This document shows, piece by piece, positions 54,360 through 63,790 of a stretch of DNA of 64,000 nucleotides. Under the pieces are notes generated by a model, which was given only the letters and a program-made list of their open reading frames with translations, had not been told where the DNA came from and did not search any database. Positions within the stretch are counted from its first letter, which is position 1. Every line of letters begins with the position of its first letter. The DNA is taken from positions 5,530 through 69,529 of the forward strand of contig CAZYUA010000021.1 in the NCBI GenBank assembly GCA_964650525.1, read 5' to 3'. A program made the translations under genes and the position numbers. This stretch comes from UBA1413 sp964650525 (GTDB taxonomy: Bacteria > Bacteroidota > Bacteroidia > Bacteroidales > Prolixibacteraceae).

Positions 54360-54874
54360 AAGATTTCAGATAAGAAAATTATAGACTTTGAAGATTGGAG
54401 CAGGAAAATGAAAGCTCACAATTATAAAGAATTGAAGATTTGGCTGAGGTCGAGGGATTTGGTTAAATCAGTTTATAAGCTGACAGTTCAATTCCCCAAG
54501 GAAGAGTTTTATGGAATTATTTCCCAGGCCAGAAGAGCGGCAGTTTCTGTACCAGCAAATGTTGCTGAAGGAGCATGGAGAGGTACTGACAAAGATTTTC
54601 ACCATTTCCTGGATATAGCAAGAGGATCACTTTCCGAGCTTGAAACACTTATGATCTTATCTAATGACCTTGAATTTATAACCACTGACAAACTCAAATC
54701 AATTCTTGATGATATCCCGGAAATTATCAGAATGGTCATTTCCTTTCAGGAAACCTTATCTCACCACTCACAACCATCTCAGTCTAATATCTAATGTCTG
54801 ATATATTTTCATCTAATATCTTATAGTCTATAATATAATGTCTTATATCTTTTAGTCTAAAATCTTTTAGTCTT
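54352..54874 (+). mobile_element. Cassette-like insertion with S23 gene and 15-bp inverted ends
   Basis: AAGACTAAAAGATTT at 54352-54366 is repeated in perfect inverted form at 54860-54874. Inside each end, further AT-rich blocks of the AGACTnnAAGAT type recur. The unit encloses one gene and splits the mutA-mutB pair. No target duplication is obvious by eye. Confidence 0.55.
54408..54794 (+). CDS. Four-helix-bundle protein of the S23 / 23S rRNA-IVP family
   Basis: A 128-residue helical protein with the family signature: YKELKIWLRSRDLVKSVYKL at the start, then QARRAAVSVPANVAEGAWRG and LDIARGSLSELETLMILS. Related proteins are encoded in intervening sequences of 23S rRNA genes in some bacteria and as free-standing genes in Bacteroidota, and the Avd protein of diversity-generating retroelements shares the fold. 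No rRNA or reverse transcriptase is near. AT-rich and flanked by inverted repeats, it looks like an insertion between mutA and mutB. Confidence 0.9.
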   Translation: MKAHNYKELKIWLRSRDLVKSVYKLTVQFPKEEFYGIISQARRAAVSVPANVAEGAWRGTDKDFHHFLDIARGSLSELETLMILSNDLEFITTDKLKSILDDIPEIIRMVISFQETLSHHSQPSQSNI

Positions 54875-54885
54875 ATTTAAGATGA

Positions 54886-54939
54886 AATACCCATGTATTA
54901 TCTATGCAACAACCGGCATGATTAAGCCACATGGGTATT
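54886..54939. promoter_or_regulatory. Inverted repeat upstream of mutB
   Basis: AATACCCATGT (54886-54896) and its exact complement ACATGGGTATT (54929-54939) are separated by 32 nt, ending 47 bp before the mutB ATG. It could be an operator or a leader hairpin. No known B12 riboswitch pattern is recognised here. Confidence 0.45.
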
Positions 54940-54986
54940 ACATGTGTTTCCAGTCTTTTTCCATATGAACGTAATAATTTAAACTC

Positions 54987-57119
54987 ATGAAACCAGATTT
55001 TACATCTATCAATATCAGGGAATCTGCTTCCGGCATTCAGGCAGTGGCTGCTGAAAGCACCTGGATGACTCCGGAACTGATTCCGGTAAGGCCGGTCTAT
55101 ACCAAACAAGACCTGGAAGAAATGGAGCATCTGGATTATGCAGCAGGCTTGCCGCCCTACCTGCGGGGTCCCTACTCGACGATGTATGTGATGCAGCCCT
55201 GGACGATCAGGCAATATGCGGGTTTTTCCACAGCCGAAGAGTCGAATGCTTTTTACCGCCGCAACCTGGCTGCCGGGCAAAAGGGATTATCCGTGGCTTT
55301 TGATCTGGCCACCCACCGTGGATACGATTCTGATCACCCGCGGGTTGTGGGTGATGTGGGAAAAGCGGGAGTAGCCATCGATTCAATCCTTGACATGAAG
55401 TTACTCTTCGACCAGATTCCGCTGGATAAGATGTCGGTGTCGATGACTATGAACGGGGCTGTGTTGCCGGTAATGGCCTTTTACATTGTCACAGCCCTGG
55501 AACAGGGAGCGTCCCTGGAACAGCTGTCGGGCACGATCCAGAACGATATTCTGAAAGAGTTCATGGTCAGGAATACCTATATTTATCCTCCTGAATTCTC
55601 GATGAGGATCATTGCCGACATCTTCAGGTTCACATCGGAACAGATGCCCCGTTTCAATTCGATCTCCATTTCCGGTTATCACATGCAGGAAGCGGGCGCC
55701 ACTGCCGATATTGAGATGGCCTATACGTTGGCCGACGGGCTGGAATACATCCGTACCGGGGTGAAAGCGGGGCTTGACATCGATGCGTTTGCTCCGCGGT
55801 TATCCTTTTTCTGGGCTGTGGGGATGAACCACTTTATGGAGATTGCCAAGATGCGGGCAGCCAGGATGATCTGGGCCAAACTGGTGAAACAGTTCAACCC
55901 GAAAAATCCGAAATCCCTGATTTTGCGTACCCATTCGCAAACTTCGGGATGGTCGCTCACAGAACAGGATCCTTTCAACAATGTGGGTCGCACCGTCATT
56001 GAAGCGTTAGCCGCAGCTCTGGGGCACACTCAGAGCCTCCATACCAATGCCCTGGATGAAGCCATTGCTCTGCCGACGGATTTTTCGGCCCGCATTGCCC
56101 GCAATACCCAACTTTACCTGCAGCAGGAAACAGAAATCTGCCGGAGCGTCGATCCCTGGGCAGGCTCCTATTATGTAGAATCGCTTACCCATGAGATTGC
56201 CCTTAAAGCCTGGACATTGATCGAAGAGGTGGAGAAACTGGGCGGCATGGCCAAGGCAATAGAAACCGGGATTCCCAAAATGCGGATTGAAGAGGCGGCA
56301 GCCCGTACCCAGGGAAAAATCGACAGCGGTACCCAGACCATCGTGGGGGTCAACAAATACCGCCTGGAGAAAGAGGATCCCATCGACATCCTGGAGATCG
56401 ACAACAGCGCGGTTCGCCTTTCCCAGATTGAAAGGCTAAGTAAGCTGCGCGCCGGGCGTGATGAGGCTTCGGTACAGGCTTCGCTCGAAGCGCTCACCCA
56501 TTGTGCTGCCACCGGGGAGGGCAACCTTCTGGAACTGGCCATCGACGCAGCTAAAAAGCGGGCTTCGCTAGGCGAGATCTCCGATGCCTGCGAAAAAGTC
56601 GCTGGCCGTTATAAAGCAATCATCAGAACCATAGAAGGCGTGTATAAATCAGAAGCATCTCACAAATCAGAATTTGCGGAAGCCCTTGAGTTGTCGCGCA
56701 GATTTGCCGAACTGGAAGGTCGCCAACCCCGGATCATGATCGCCAAGATGGGCCAGGACGGCCACGACCGGGGCGCAAAGGTGGTGGCCACCGGCTATGC
56801 CGATCTCGGCTTCGACGTAGACATGGGTCCCCTGTTTCAGACTCCCGCAGAAGCAGCCCGGCAGGCAGCGGAAAATGATGTCCACGTACTCGGGGTCTCT
56901 TCTCTGGCAGCCGGACATAAAACCCTGGTTCCGGCAGTCATCGAGGAGCTGAAGAAACTGGGCCGCGACGACATCATGGTGATTGTAGGTGGCGTAATTC
57001 CTGCCCAGGACTACCAGTACCTCTATGAGGCCGGCGCAGTGGCTATCTTTGGACCTGGCACCAGCGTCGCCGCTGCCGGCAAAAAAATCCTCGAAATCCT
57101 GCTGGCTGCACATGGCTAA
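54987..57119 (+). CDS. mutB: Methylmalonyl-CoA mutase large subunit
   Basis: The 710-residue catalytic subunit. The TIM barrel carries the substrate segments YAGFSTAEESNAFYRRNL and RTHSQTSGWSLTEQDPFNN, and the C-terminal cobalamin domain has DGHDRG with the cobalt-ligating H593. Together with mutA it converts succinyl-CoA to methylmalonyl-CoA, a step in propionate production or in the breakdown of propionate and odd-chain substrates. The epimerase, the decarboxylase and the MeaB chaperone are not in the window. The acyl-CoA ligase gene follows in the same direction. Confidence 0.98.
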   Translation: MKPDFTSINIRESASGIQAVAAESTWMTPELIPVRPVYTKQDLEEMEHLDYAAGLPPYLRGPYSTMYVMQPWTIRQYAGFSTAEESNAFYRRNLAAGQKGLSVAFDLATHRGYDSDHPRVVGDVGKAGVAIDSILDMKLLFDQIPLDKMSVSMTMNGAVLPVMAFYIVTALEQGASLEQLSGTIQNDILKEFMVRNTYIYPPEFSMRIIADIFRFTSEQMPRFNSISISGYHMQEAGATADIEMAYTLADGLEYIRTGVKAGLDIDAFAPRLSFFWAVGMNHFMEIAKMRAARMIWAKLVKQFNPKNPKSLILRTHSQTSGWSLTEQDPFNNVGRTVIEALAAALGHTQSLHTNALDEAIALPTDFSARIARNTQLYLQQETEICRSVDPWAGSYYVESLTHEIALKAWTLIEEVEKLGGMAKAIETGIPKMRIEEAAARTQGKIDSGTQTIVGVNKYRLEKEDPIDILEIDNSAVRLSQIERLSKLRAGRDEASVQASLEALTHCAATGEGNLLELAIDAAKKRASLGEISDACEKVAGRYKAIIRTIEGVYKSEASHKSEFAEALELSRRFAELEGRQPRIMIAKMGQDGHDRGAKVVATGYADLGFDVDMGPLFQTPAEAARQAAENDVHVLGVSSLAAGHKTLVPAVIEELKKLGRDDIMVIVGGVIPAQDYQYLYEAGAVAIFGPGTSVAAAGKKILEILLAAHG

Positions 57120-57211
57120 AACTTTTAAACAATCGGGACTAAAGTTGTTGGCCTGTTCCTGGACAAAGGTTGCCTAAGGGAAAAGTTTCCTTCCATTTTT
57201 GTTTTAAGCCC

Positions 57212-57241
57212 TTTGTTTTGAAGGCAAAAAGGGTACTTTTG
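57212..57241 (+). promoter_or_regulatory. Bacteroidota-type promoter for the acyl-CoA ligase gene
   Basis: TTTG (57212-57215), 18 bp, TACTTTTG (57234-57241). It lies inside the longer open frame but upstream of the chosen ATG at 57317, giving a leader of about 70 nt. Confidence 0.6.
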
Positions 57242-57316
57242 AAGACATTCAACCGGTTGGCAATTACCCGCACAAAAAACCGGCTTCCAATTAATTGTAA
57301 ACATACTCATTTCACT

Positions 57317-58957
57317 ATGGCGGCAACAACACTGGCCCAACTATACGAAAAACCCTTTCTGGCCAATTGGGAAAACCTTGCTTTTTCAGACTTCGACGGA
57401 GGAGATTTCACGTACGGAAAAGCAGCGGAAATCATCAAGTCCCTGCAACTTTTTTATCAGGTTTCCGGCATTAAAAAGGGGGATAAAATTGCCGTTCTCG
57501 GCAGGAATTCAGCCCGCTGGGGCGCCACTTTTTTATCGGTCCTGACCTCCGGAGCCATCGTGGTTCCTATTCTTCCCGACTTCAACAAGACAGATACCAA
57601 CCACATTTTAAACCATTCTGAATCCAGGATCCTGTTTGTACAGCGTTCGCTCCACGAAAAAGTGGACCTTACAAAAGCAACAATGGTTCAAACAGTGATC
57701 ATCCTGGACGATTTCTCCCTCCATTATTCAAAGGATCTTGACGGTCAATTCAAACTGGAAGATTCTTTCGGCTATTATCAAAAGAACCCCGGGGCAGCCA
57801 GAGATCTGAATTTTCATGAATGGGGGAAAGACGATTGCTGCATTATTTCCTACACCTCCGGTACATCGGGTTTTACCAAAGGAGTCATGATCCCGGAACG
57901 GAGTCTGGTTTCCAACCTGCTGTATGCCCAGGTGAACATGCCCTTGAAACCGGAACACAAGATTGTCTCCTTCCTGCCTATGGCACATGTGTACGGCCTT
58001 CTTTTCGAATTTCTGTTTCCGGTGACCCTGGGATGCCATATTTCTTTTTTGGCCAAAATGCCATCGCCGCAGGTGATTACACAGGCTTTCGGCAAGGTGA
58101 AACCTCACCTGATCCTTTCCGTACCCCTGATTATTGAAAAAATCTACAAGAAAAGGATTCTTCCCACCCTGGAAAAACCCGTGATGAAAGTTGCACTGGC
58201 CATTCCGGGCATTTCGGGCCTTATCTTGAAAAAGGTCAGGGAGAAACTGGTTGATACTTTCGGAGGGCGGTTCTTTGAAATTGTTATTGGCGGAGCACCA
58301 CTGAGCGCAGATGTGGAAAAATTCTTCAAAAAGATAAAATTTCCGATCACCATCGGGTATGGTATGACCGAATGCGGACCGTTGATCAGCTATGCCGCAT
58401 GGGATAAGACCATGCCTACCTCGGCAGGCAAACTGGTAGACCGCATGGAAATGCGGATTGAATCGGAAGATCCCTTCCACGTGGTGGGAGAGATCCAGGT
58501 GAAAGGTGAAAACGTTATGCTGGGCTATTACAAAAATGAGCAGGCAACCCGCGAAGCTTTCACCGAAGACGGATGGCTGCGCACCGGAGACCTGGGCATC
58601 ACCGATGAAAATCAATTCATTTATATCCGGGGACGCTCCAAAAACATGATTCTTGGACCCTCCGGCCAAAACATCTATCCCGAAGAGATCGAAGCCAAAC
58701 TCACCAACCTGCATTATGTGGCCGAATGTGTGGTCGTCGACAGGAACCACAAGCTGGTGGCCCTGGTATTTCCCGACTTTGAAGCGATGAAAGCCGACAA
58801 CATCGAAGAATCCCAGCTTTCACAAATCATGGAAGACAATTTGAAAAAACTGAACCACGAACTTCCCAAGTATGAGAATGTGACTGAAATCAAGCTGGTG
58901 AAGGAGGAATTTGAGAAAACCCCGAAAAAGAATATCAAACGGTTTAAGTACATGTAG
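57317..58957 (+). CDS. AMP-dependent acyl-CoA ligase (long-chain fatty-acid type)
   Basis: A 546-residue adenylate-forming enzyme that activates a carboxylic acid with ATP and CoA. The AMP-binding motif is SYTSGTSGFTKGVM near residue 177, and the GYGMTECGP and GWLRTGDLG motifs follow, with the catalytic lysine in the final KTPKKNIKRFKYM segment. The frame is open back to 57170, but MAATTLAQLYE at 57317 matches the family start and lies downstream of a good promoter. Long-chain fatty acid is the likely substrate class from the overall pattern; the exact acid is open. Confidence 0.92.
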   Translation: MAATTLAQLYEKPFLANWENLAFSDFDGGDFTYGKAAEIIKSLQLFYQVSGIKKGDKIAVLGRNSARWGATFLSVLTSGAIVVPILPDFNKTDTNHILNHSESRILFVQRSLHEKVDLTKATMVQTVIILDDFSLHYSKDLDGQFKLEDSFGYYQKNPGAARDLNFHEWGKDDCCIISYTSGTSGFTKGVMIPERSLVSNLLYAQVNMPLKPEHKIVSFLPMAHVYGLLFEFLFPVTLGCHISFLAKMPSPQVITQAFGKVKPHLILSVPLIIEKIYKKRILPTLEKPVMKVALAIPGISGLILKKVREKLVDTFGGRFFEIVIGGAPLSADVEKFFKKIKFPITIGYGMTECGPLISYAAWDKTMPTSAGKLVDRMEMRIESEDPFHVVGEIQVKGENVMLGYYKNEQATREAFTEDGWLRTGDLGITDENQFIYIRGRSKNMILGPSGQNIYPEEIEAKLTNLHYVAECVVVDRNHKLVALVFPDFEAMKADNIEESQLSQIMEDNLKKLNHELPKYENVTEIKLVKEEFEKTPKKNIKRFKYM

Positions 58958-59038
58958 GAAGACTATTCAGCGTACTTCAGCGGAATATCAGCATCAGCAG
59001 CACAGAAAAAGTTGACCGGCACCCTGGCGTGAAAATGC

Positions 59039-61402
59039 TTATGCCCCGGGTAGGAGGGTGCTCATTGAAGGGGGAGGTTCCGTTGTGCCCCAGTTTTTGT
59101 TGGGCTCTTTTCCCATTGTGAAAACCAGACGACCTCCTTCGAGCAGTTTACTCCGGTCAATCCAGCAATGATCCAACTGTTTACCGTTCAGGGTGACAGA
59201 TTGAATATAACAATGATCCGGACCGTTATTCCGGGTTTCGATAATCAGTTTTTTGTGACCGGGCAGGGAAATGGTCGCTTTTTTAAACAGGGGGCTTCCG
59301 AACTGGAAGACAGGGTTGGCGGAAGTATGGCCCTGAACGTCGAACAACCCCAGGGCAGCCATCACATACCAGGCGCCGAGCTGCCCCTGGTCTTCGTCCT
59401 GCCCGTAGCCATACCCATGTAGGGGCTCATCCCCGTAAAACTCACTGCAAATGGTACGGGTCCAGAACTGGGTTAACCACGGTTTTCCCGAGTAGTTAAA
59501 AAGCCAGCTCTGATGGAGGCAGGGTTGATTTCCGTGGTTGTAGAGTTTCTCCAGTCCGGAGAAGGAGTTGATCTCTTTCCCCCCGCCGAACAGGGTTTTG
59601 CGGCTTTCGGCAAAGGTTTTTTCCAGCCGTTCGTTAAAGAGGTCACGGCCTACAGCCTGGATTAAGGCTGCCATATCATGTGGAACATACCACGAGTACT
59701 GGACGGCATTTCCTTCCTGAAATCCCCGCCAGGCCTGCATGGGATCAAAATTTTCGATAAAGGTTCCGTCTTCGTATCTGGGCCGGATATATTTTGTTTG
59801 CTGATCGAACAAGAGTTTCCAGCCTTCCGCCTGCTTCATCAGCTGTTGGAACTCTTTCGCCTTGCCCAACGACCGGGCCATCTGGGCAACGGCATACGAG
59901 CTGAAGCAGTATTCAAGGGTATGGGATGCGCCGAAGTTAAAGATCCAGCCGTTGGAGAGCACGGTATCGCGTGCAGGCACATAACCATGACTGATCATGA
60001 ATCGCAGGTCATATTTCCCCGAACCGAAAGGGCGGTCTGCATAGGCAGTTTCATTTCTGTATGCAGCTTCCCAGGCCTGGTCGACATCATCGAAGGGTAA
60101 TCCGCAATGGTAGGCCGATGCCAGCATCAGGCCAAAATAGTTGGTCTGGACTCCGTTGGTGTGAATACCGGCGGCCAGACCATCGTGCAGCCATCCTGTT
60201 TCCTCATAAAAGGTGAGGTTGGCATGGAGATACTCCCTGAAGTGTTCCGGGTATGCCAGCATCCAGAGCTGGCTCAGATTCCAGAATCCCCCCCACATGC
60301 CGTCGGTATTGAAAAAGGAATGCGTTGGCCCGCCCGACCTGTCCGGGGGAAGCTGACCGATGCACCCGTCGTTGCGGGGATAAGCCCCGTTGACATCACT
60401 GGCAATGCCCCTGCCCAGAAGGGCATGGTACAAACCGGTATAAAATTTCCGTAGATTTACCGTGTCGTTGTCGGCAACGACAATTCGGGAAAACAGGTCA
60501 TTCCATGCCTTACGGGCATTCTGCCGTGCTTTGTCGAAGGGTATTCCATCGCTCTCCTTCTCAAGGTTCAGTTTGGCGTTTTCCATCGAGGTAAAGGAGA
60601 CCCCGACCTGCATGTCAATGACTTCACCCTCCGCAGTGGAAAAGGTGAGGAAAAGGCCATTCCGGACCCCACGGGTTTCGTAAACGTTTTCTGTGACCAA
60701 CGAATCGGTGTAGACTCCGCAGGAAACGGGCATTTTACTGAGTCTGGCATGGAAAAAAAGCTTTACCCGCTTTCCTTCATCGCAAAATTTAACATATTCC
60801 GGGTAGGTGACCACATACCCATGGACCTCCCGGTCTCCTGCCATGGCAGCATAGGCTTCGGTGACGTCGCTGCTTTCTCCCTGTTTGTGGCCAACATCAA
60901 ACAGGATCCGCGCCTGGTCTGTGGCAGGAAAGGTGTACCGATGGTACCCCACCCGGGTGGTTGCCGTCAATTCCGCCTTCACCCCGTAATCTTTCAGAAA
61001 GACACTGTAATAGCCTGGTTCAGCAATTTCCGTTTCCTTGTCAAACCGGGAACGGTATCCGGAATCAGGCTCCTCAAGCGTACCGGGGACAGGTTTAACC
61101 GGCCCCACAACAGGCATGTTAACTACCCCCCCCACCTGGAATTCGTGGAAGTTGCCGAAACCTTCGATGGAAGTATGCCGGTCATCATAGCCGCAGGGAA
61201 GCCAGCTCCCGTAACTGTTCCACGCGTTGGTGTGCGGCGACAGCTTGGCCATGCCAAACGGAACCGCAGCCGGGGTATAGAAAAACCAGCGCCCGTGAAC
61301 CGAACCGATCTGAGGATCAGCAAACCGGACCAGATCCGGGACCGGCTTCTGGCACAAACAGAGCAGCCAAATACAGGCTGCCGTCAACCATAATTTTTTC
61401 AT
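59039..61402 (-). CDS. Glycoside hydrolase family 92 (putative alpha-mannosidase)
   Basis: A 787-residue exported enzyme. GH92 members are calcium-dependent exo-acting alpha-mannosidases, mostly cutting alpha-1,2 links in N-glycans and yeast mannan. The N-terminal beta domain begins after a hydrophobic signal with QIGSVHGRWFFYTPAAVPFGMAKLSP, and the helical barrel has GGPTHSFFNTDGMWGGFWNL and the catalytic-region DEDQGQLGAWYVMAALGLF near residue 668. A cysteine pair in the signal could allow lipidation. It is not next to the SusC/SusD pair, some 38 kb away, or to other glycosidases. Confidence 0.93.
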   Translation of the reverse strand: MKKLWLTAACIWLLCLCQKPVPDLVRFADPQIGSVHGRWFFYTPAAVPFGMAKLSPHTNAWNSYGSWLPCGYDDRHTSIEGFGNFHEFQVGGVVNMPVVGPVKPVPGTLEEPDSGYRSRFDKETEIAEPGYYSVFLKDYGVKAELTATTRVGYHRYTFPATDQARILFDVGHKQGESSDVTEAYAAMAGDREVHGYVVTYPEYVKFCDEGKRVKLFFHARLSKMPVSCGVYTDSLVTENVYETRGVRNGLFLTFSTAEGEVIDMQVGVSFTSMENAKLNLEKESDGIPFDKARQNARKAWNDLFSRIVVADNDTVNLRKFYTGLYHALLGRGIASDVNGAYPRNDGCIGQLPPDRSGGPTHSFFNTDGMWGGFWNLSQLWMLAYPEHFREYLHANLTFYEETGWLHDGLAAGIHTNGVQTNYFGLMLASAYHCGLPFDDVDQAWEAAYRNETAYADRPFGSGKYDLRFMISHGYVPARDTVLSNGWIFNFGASHTLEYCFSSYAVAQMARSLGKAKEFQQLMKQAEGWKLLFDQQTKYIRPRYEDGTFIENFDPMQAWRGFQEGNAVQYSWYVPHDMAALIQAVGRDLFNERLEKTFAESRKTLFGGGKEINSFSGLEKLYNHGNQPCLHQSWLFNYSGKPWLTQFWTRTICSEFYGDEPLHGYGYGQDEDQGQLGAWYVMAALGLFDVQGHTSANPVFQFGSPLFKKATISLPGHKKLIIETRNNGPDHCYIQSVTLNGKQLDHCWIDRSKLLEGGRLVFTMGKEPNKNWGTTEPPPSMSTLLPGA

Positions 61403-61571
61403 TGTTGGTTCCTTCCGTCCCGACGGATATATTGAAAAAATATTATTGGCTCCGATAGCTCACTCGTAAAACCTTTTCATTCACCTGGAACAGCCTAACT
61501 CCGGAGAAACAGGGCTAACGCTGGCGGCAGTGACAATAAACTGCTGAGGGCGTCTGCCTGCCATGAGACGA

Positions 61572-63077
61572 TCACGAGGATAATTTATATCCCGAAATTC
61601 CCTTGACTTTGCAGCTTTCAGCCAGAGAAGCATAATCGTCGGTGATTAGCAGCAACTTATCCCCGGTCAGAAGTTGGGTATTCCCACTGGGGACGAAATA
61701 GAGGTTTTTGCGTTTCACCAGCACAACCAGGGTTTTTTCAGGCAAGGCCACGTCAATCAGGCGGGTTCCGTTTTCCAGTGTTTTATCGCTGACGGTAACT
61801 TCAACTCTTATTGATTTGATTTCCTCCGATTCGAAATTGAAATCCTCTGTTTTACTGGGTTTGAATTTTTTCGAAAGACCCAGCCAGGATGCAACCTGCG
61901 ACAGGGATGTTCCCTGTACAACAAGGGATACCAGCGTGGAAAAAAATACGATATTAAAAATGAACCGGGCGTTGGGCACACCCGCATTGAGGGTAAAGAT
62001 GGCAAAAATGATGGGTACGGCCCCCCGGAGTCCTACCCAGGAAATATAGATTTTTGCTTTGGCGCTGATGGTTTTAAAGGGCCAAAGGGAAAGAAACACA
62101 GCCGCCGGCCTCGAAATCACAATCAGGGCAAGACTGATGAGAATACCGGGAACCAGCAAGGGAATCAACTCACGGGGATTCACCAGCAAGCCCAAAGTAA
62201 GGAACAGCAATAACTGGCTGAGCCATGCCAACCCGTCGAAAAAACTTATGGATGATTTCTTGTGGATAAACCGGGAATTTCCAATGATCAACGCTCCCGT
62301 ATAAATAGCCAGAAATCCGTTCCCGTGTAAAAAATGGGTTAAGGAGTAGATGAAAATGGATGCCGTAAATACCAGGATAGGGTACAGACTGTCGTACCCA
62401 ATCTCAATTTTGTTGATAACAAAAACCGTCAGTTTTCCAATGAGAATACCGGCAGCAGCACCAATAACCAGCTGCCAGGCGATTTTTCCGAGAACCAGCC
62501 AATAATTGGGCTGTTGCCCCAGTTGGATGAGTTCGATCATGGTGATGGTAAGCAGAAAAGCCATCGGGTCGTTGCTGCCACTTTCCAATTCCAGGAGAGG
62601 TTTCAGATTTTGCCTGAGGTTAATTTTCCGGGTTCTCAGAATGGCAAATACCGAGGCGGAATCGGTAGAGGCCATGGTGGATGCCAGCAACAGCGAAGTC
62701 AGGAGACCAATTCCTGCACCTTTCATGGTCATACCGCAAATCCACCAGGTAATCAGCCCGGTAATCAGGGCTGTCAGGAAAACGCCTGCCGTGGCAAGCA
62801 CTATACCGGGAGTTAAAACAGGCCTAATATCTTCGAAACGGGTATCCAGTCCCCCCGAAAATAAAATCATGCAAAGGGCAAGGGTGCCAACAACCTGTGC
62901 AGCTTCATAATTCTCAAAGTCGATACCCAATCCGTCACTGCCGCTGATCATCCCTACTACCAGGAATAGCAACAATACGGGCACGCCGAATTTAAAACCG
63001 GCTTTGCTGGCAACTATACTCACAAAAAAAAGGAAAGAGAGTATCAACAATATCAACTCCAGGGTTAATCCCACCAT
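61572..63077 (-). CDS. CPA1-type K+(Na+)/H+ antiporter with C-terminal RCK domain
   Basis: A 501-residue membrane antiporter resembling NhaP2/CvrA. About twelve helices occupy residues 5-395, with the family STDSASVFAILRTRK and ESGSNDPMAFLLT segments that hold the ion-site aspartates. A cytoplasmic TrkA-C/RCK-like domain (about 415-500) probably senses a regulatory ligand. The family exchanges K+ or Na+ for protons, helping control cell volume and pH. A promoter of the Bacteroidota type lies 58 bp upstream. Confidence 0.93.
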   Translation of the reverse strand: MVGLTLELILLILSFLFFVSIVASKAGFKFGVPVLLLFLVVGMISGSDGLGIDFENYEAAQVVGTLALCMILFSGGLDTRFEDIRPVLTPGIVLATAGVFLTALITGLITWWICGMTMKGAGIGLLTSLLLASTMASTDSASVFAILRTRKINLRQNLKPLLELESGSNDPMAFLLTITMIELIQLGQQPNYWLVLGKIAWQLVIGAAAGILIGKLTVFVINKIEIGYDSLYPILVFTASIFIYSLTHFLHGNGFLAIYTGALIIGNSRFIHKKSSISFFDGLAWLSQLLLFLTLGLLVNPRELIPLLVPGILISLALIVISRPAAVFLSLWPFKTISAKAKIYISWVGLRGAVPIIFAIFTLNAGVPNARFIFNIVFFSTLVSLVVQGTSLSQVASWLGLSKKFKPSKTEDFNFESEEIKSIRVEVTVSDKTLENGTRLIDVALPEKTLVVLVKRKNLYFVPSGNTQLLTGDKLLLITDDYASLAESCKVKGISGYKLSS

Positions 63078-63416
63078 TCAAGGTTGTATCAGTTCGTCAT
63101 CCGGGCTTCTCTTTTTCACACTTTGTAATTTTACACAAATAATCTTGATTTTTGAATTCCCCCAAAGGAAAAAGCAACATCGAAGGATGAAACCCGGCGT
63201 TTATCTCAGTCCGGACCGGTATTATTGCCGCGGAAAAAAAAAACGAAAGTACCGCATGACCGCGGGAAAGGATAAAATCCGTAACAGTGGTGGTCCTGGC
63301 TTATGGCGGGAATGCCGGGTTCCCCTGAAAACGAAAATATTTTATAATTTCAGCAGGAAGCCATAATAAAAACTCAGATAATTTCCCTAATCTTACCTGC
63401 TTATCACTATGAATGT
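63078..63416. other. Divergent intergenic region between the antiporter and yidD
   Basis: About 340 bp. A plus-strand frame of 120 codons spans it, but it overlaps the antiporter start and has an improbable Lys/Arg-rich composition, so I do not call it. The antiporter promoter lies at 63136-63166. Confidence 0.6.
63136..63166 (-). promoter_or_regulatory. Bacteroidota-type promoter for the antiporter gene
   Basis: Minus strand: TTTG (63163-63166), 19 bp, ATTATTTG (63136-63143). The spacing is ideal; the -7 box differs from consensus at its first base. Confidence 0.5.
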
Positions 63417-63695
63417 ATGCATAATCTGATCCGGATGACAGAGAAATTTCTGGGGTGGGTGATTCTGGTTCCTGTATATTTTTACAAGGTTGTCATTTCG
63501 CCCTTCACTCCGGCGACCTGCCGGCATATACCCACCTGTTCAACCTATGCTGTGGAAGCGGTAAAGGAACATGGTCCTTTTAGAGGTTTCTGGCTTGCCA
63601 CAAAAAGAATTATCCGCTGTCATCCGTGGGGTACCAGCGGGTACGATCCTGTACCTCCCAAAAGCTGCAAGCCGGAAAAACCGGCAAAAGAATAG
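63417..63695 (+). CDS. yidD: Membrane protein insertion efficiency factor YidD
   Basis: A 92-residue protein of the YidD family, which aids insertion of inner membrane proteins together with YidC. The signature is complete: FYKVVISPFTPATCRHIPTC, followed by STYAVEAVKEHGPFRG and the RCHPWGTSGYDPVP end, with conserved cysteines. An amphipathic N-terminal helix is present. A second in-frame ATG at 63435 is a possible start. Unlike in many bacteria it is not next to yidC, rnpA or rpmH. Confidence 0.95.
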   Translation: MHNLIRMTEKFLGWVILVPVYFYKVVISPFTPATCRHIPTCSTYAVEAVKEHGPFRGFWLATKRIIRCHPWGTSGYDPVPPKSCKPEKPAKE

Positions 63696-63790
63696 GAAAA
63701 GGAAAAGACCGGCAGACGTTACGGGTTCCAAAAAGGACAGGAATAAAGATCCCTGCCGCCCCTGAATTATCCATTTAAAAGAAGTGGGTG

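Noticed and set aside
54775..54880. Short AT-rich direct repeats after the S23 gene, considered as a CRISPR array
   Set aside because: The units are irregular, too short and not separated by uniform spacers; they fit the end repeats of the cassette.
54881..54986. Possible cobalamin riboswitch upstream of mutB
   Set aside because: Only a simple inverted repeat is visible; the conserved B12-box and multi-helix core are not seen.
57728..58750. Minus-strand open frame of 340 codons opposite the acyl-CoA ligase
   Set aside because: Antisense shadow of a clearly coding gene, with no domain or start context.
63004..63366. Plus-strand 120-codon frame before yidD
   Set aside because: Overlaps the antiporter start and its promoter, and has low-complexity Lys/Arg content.
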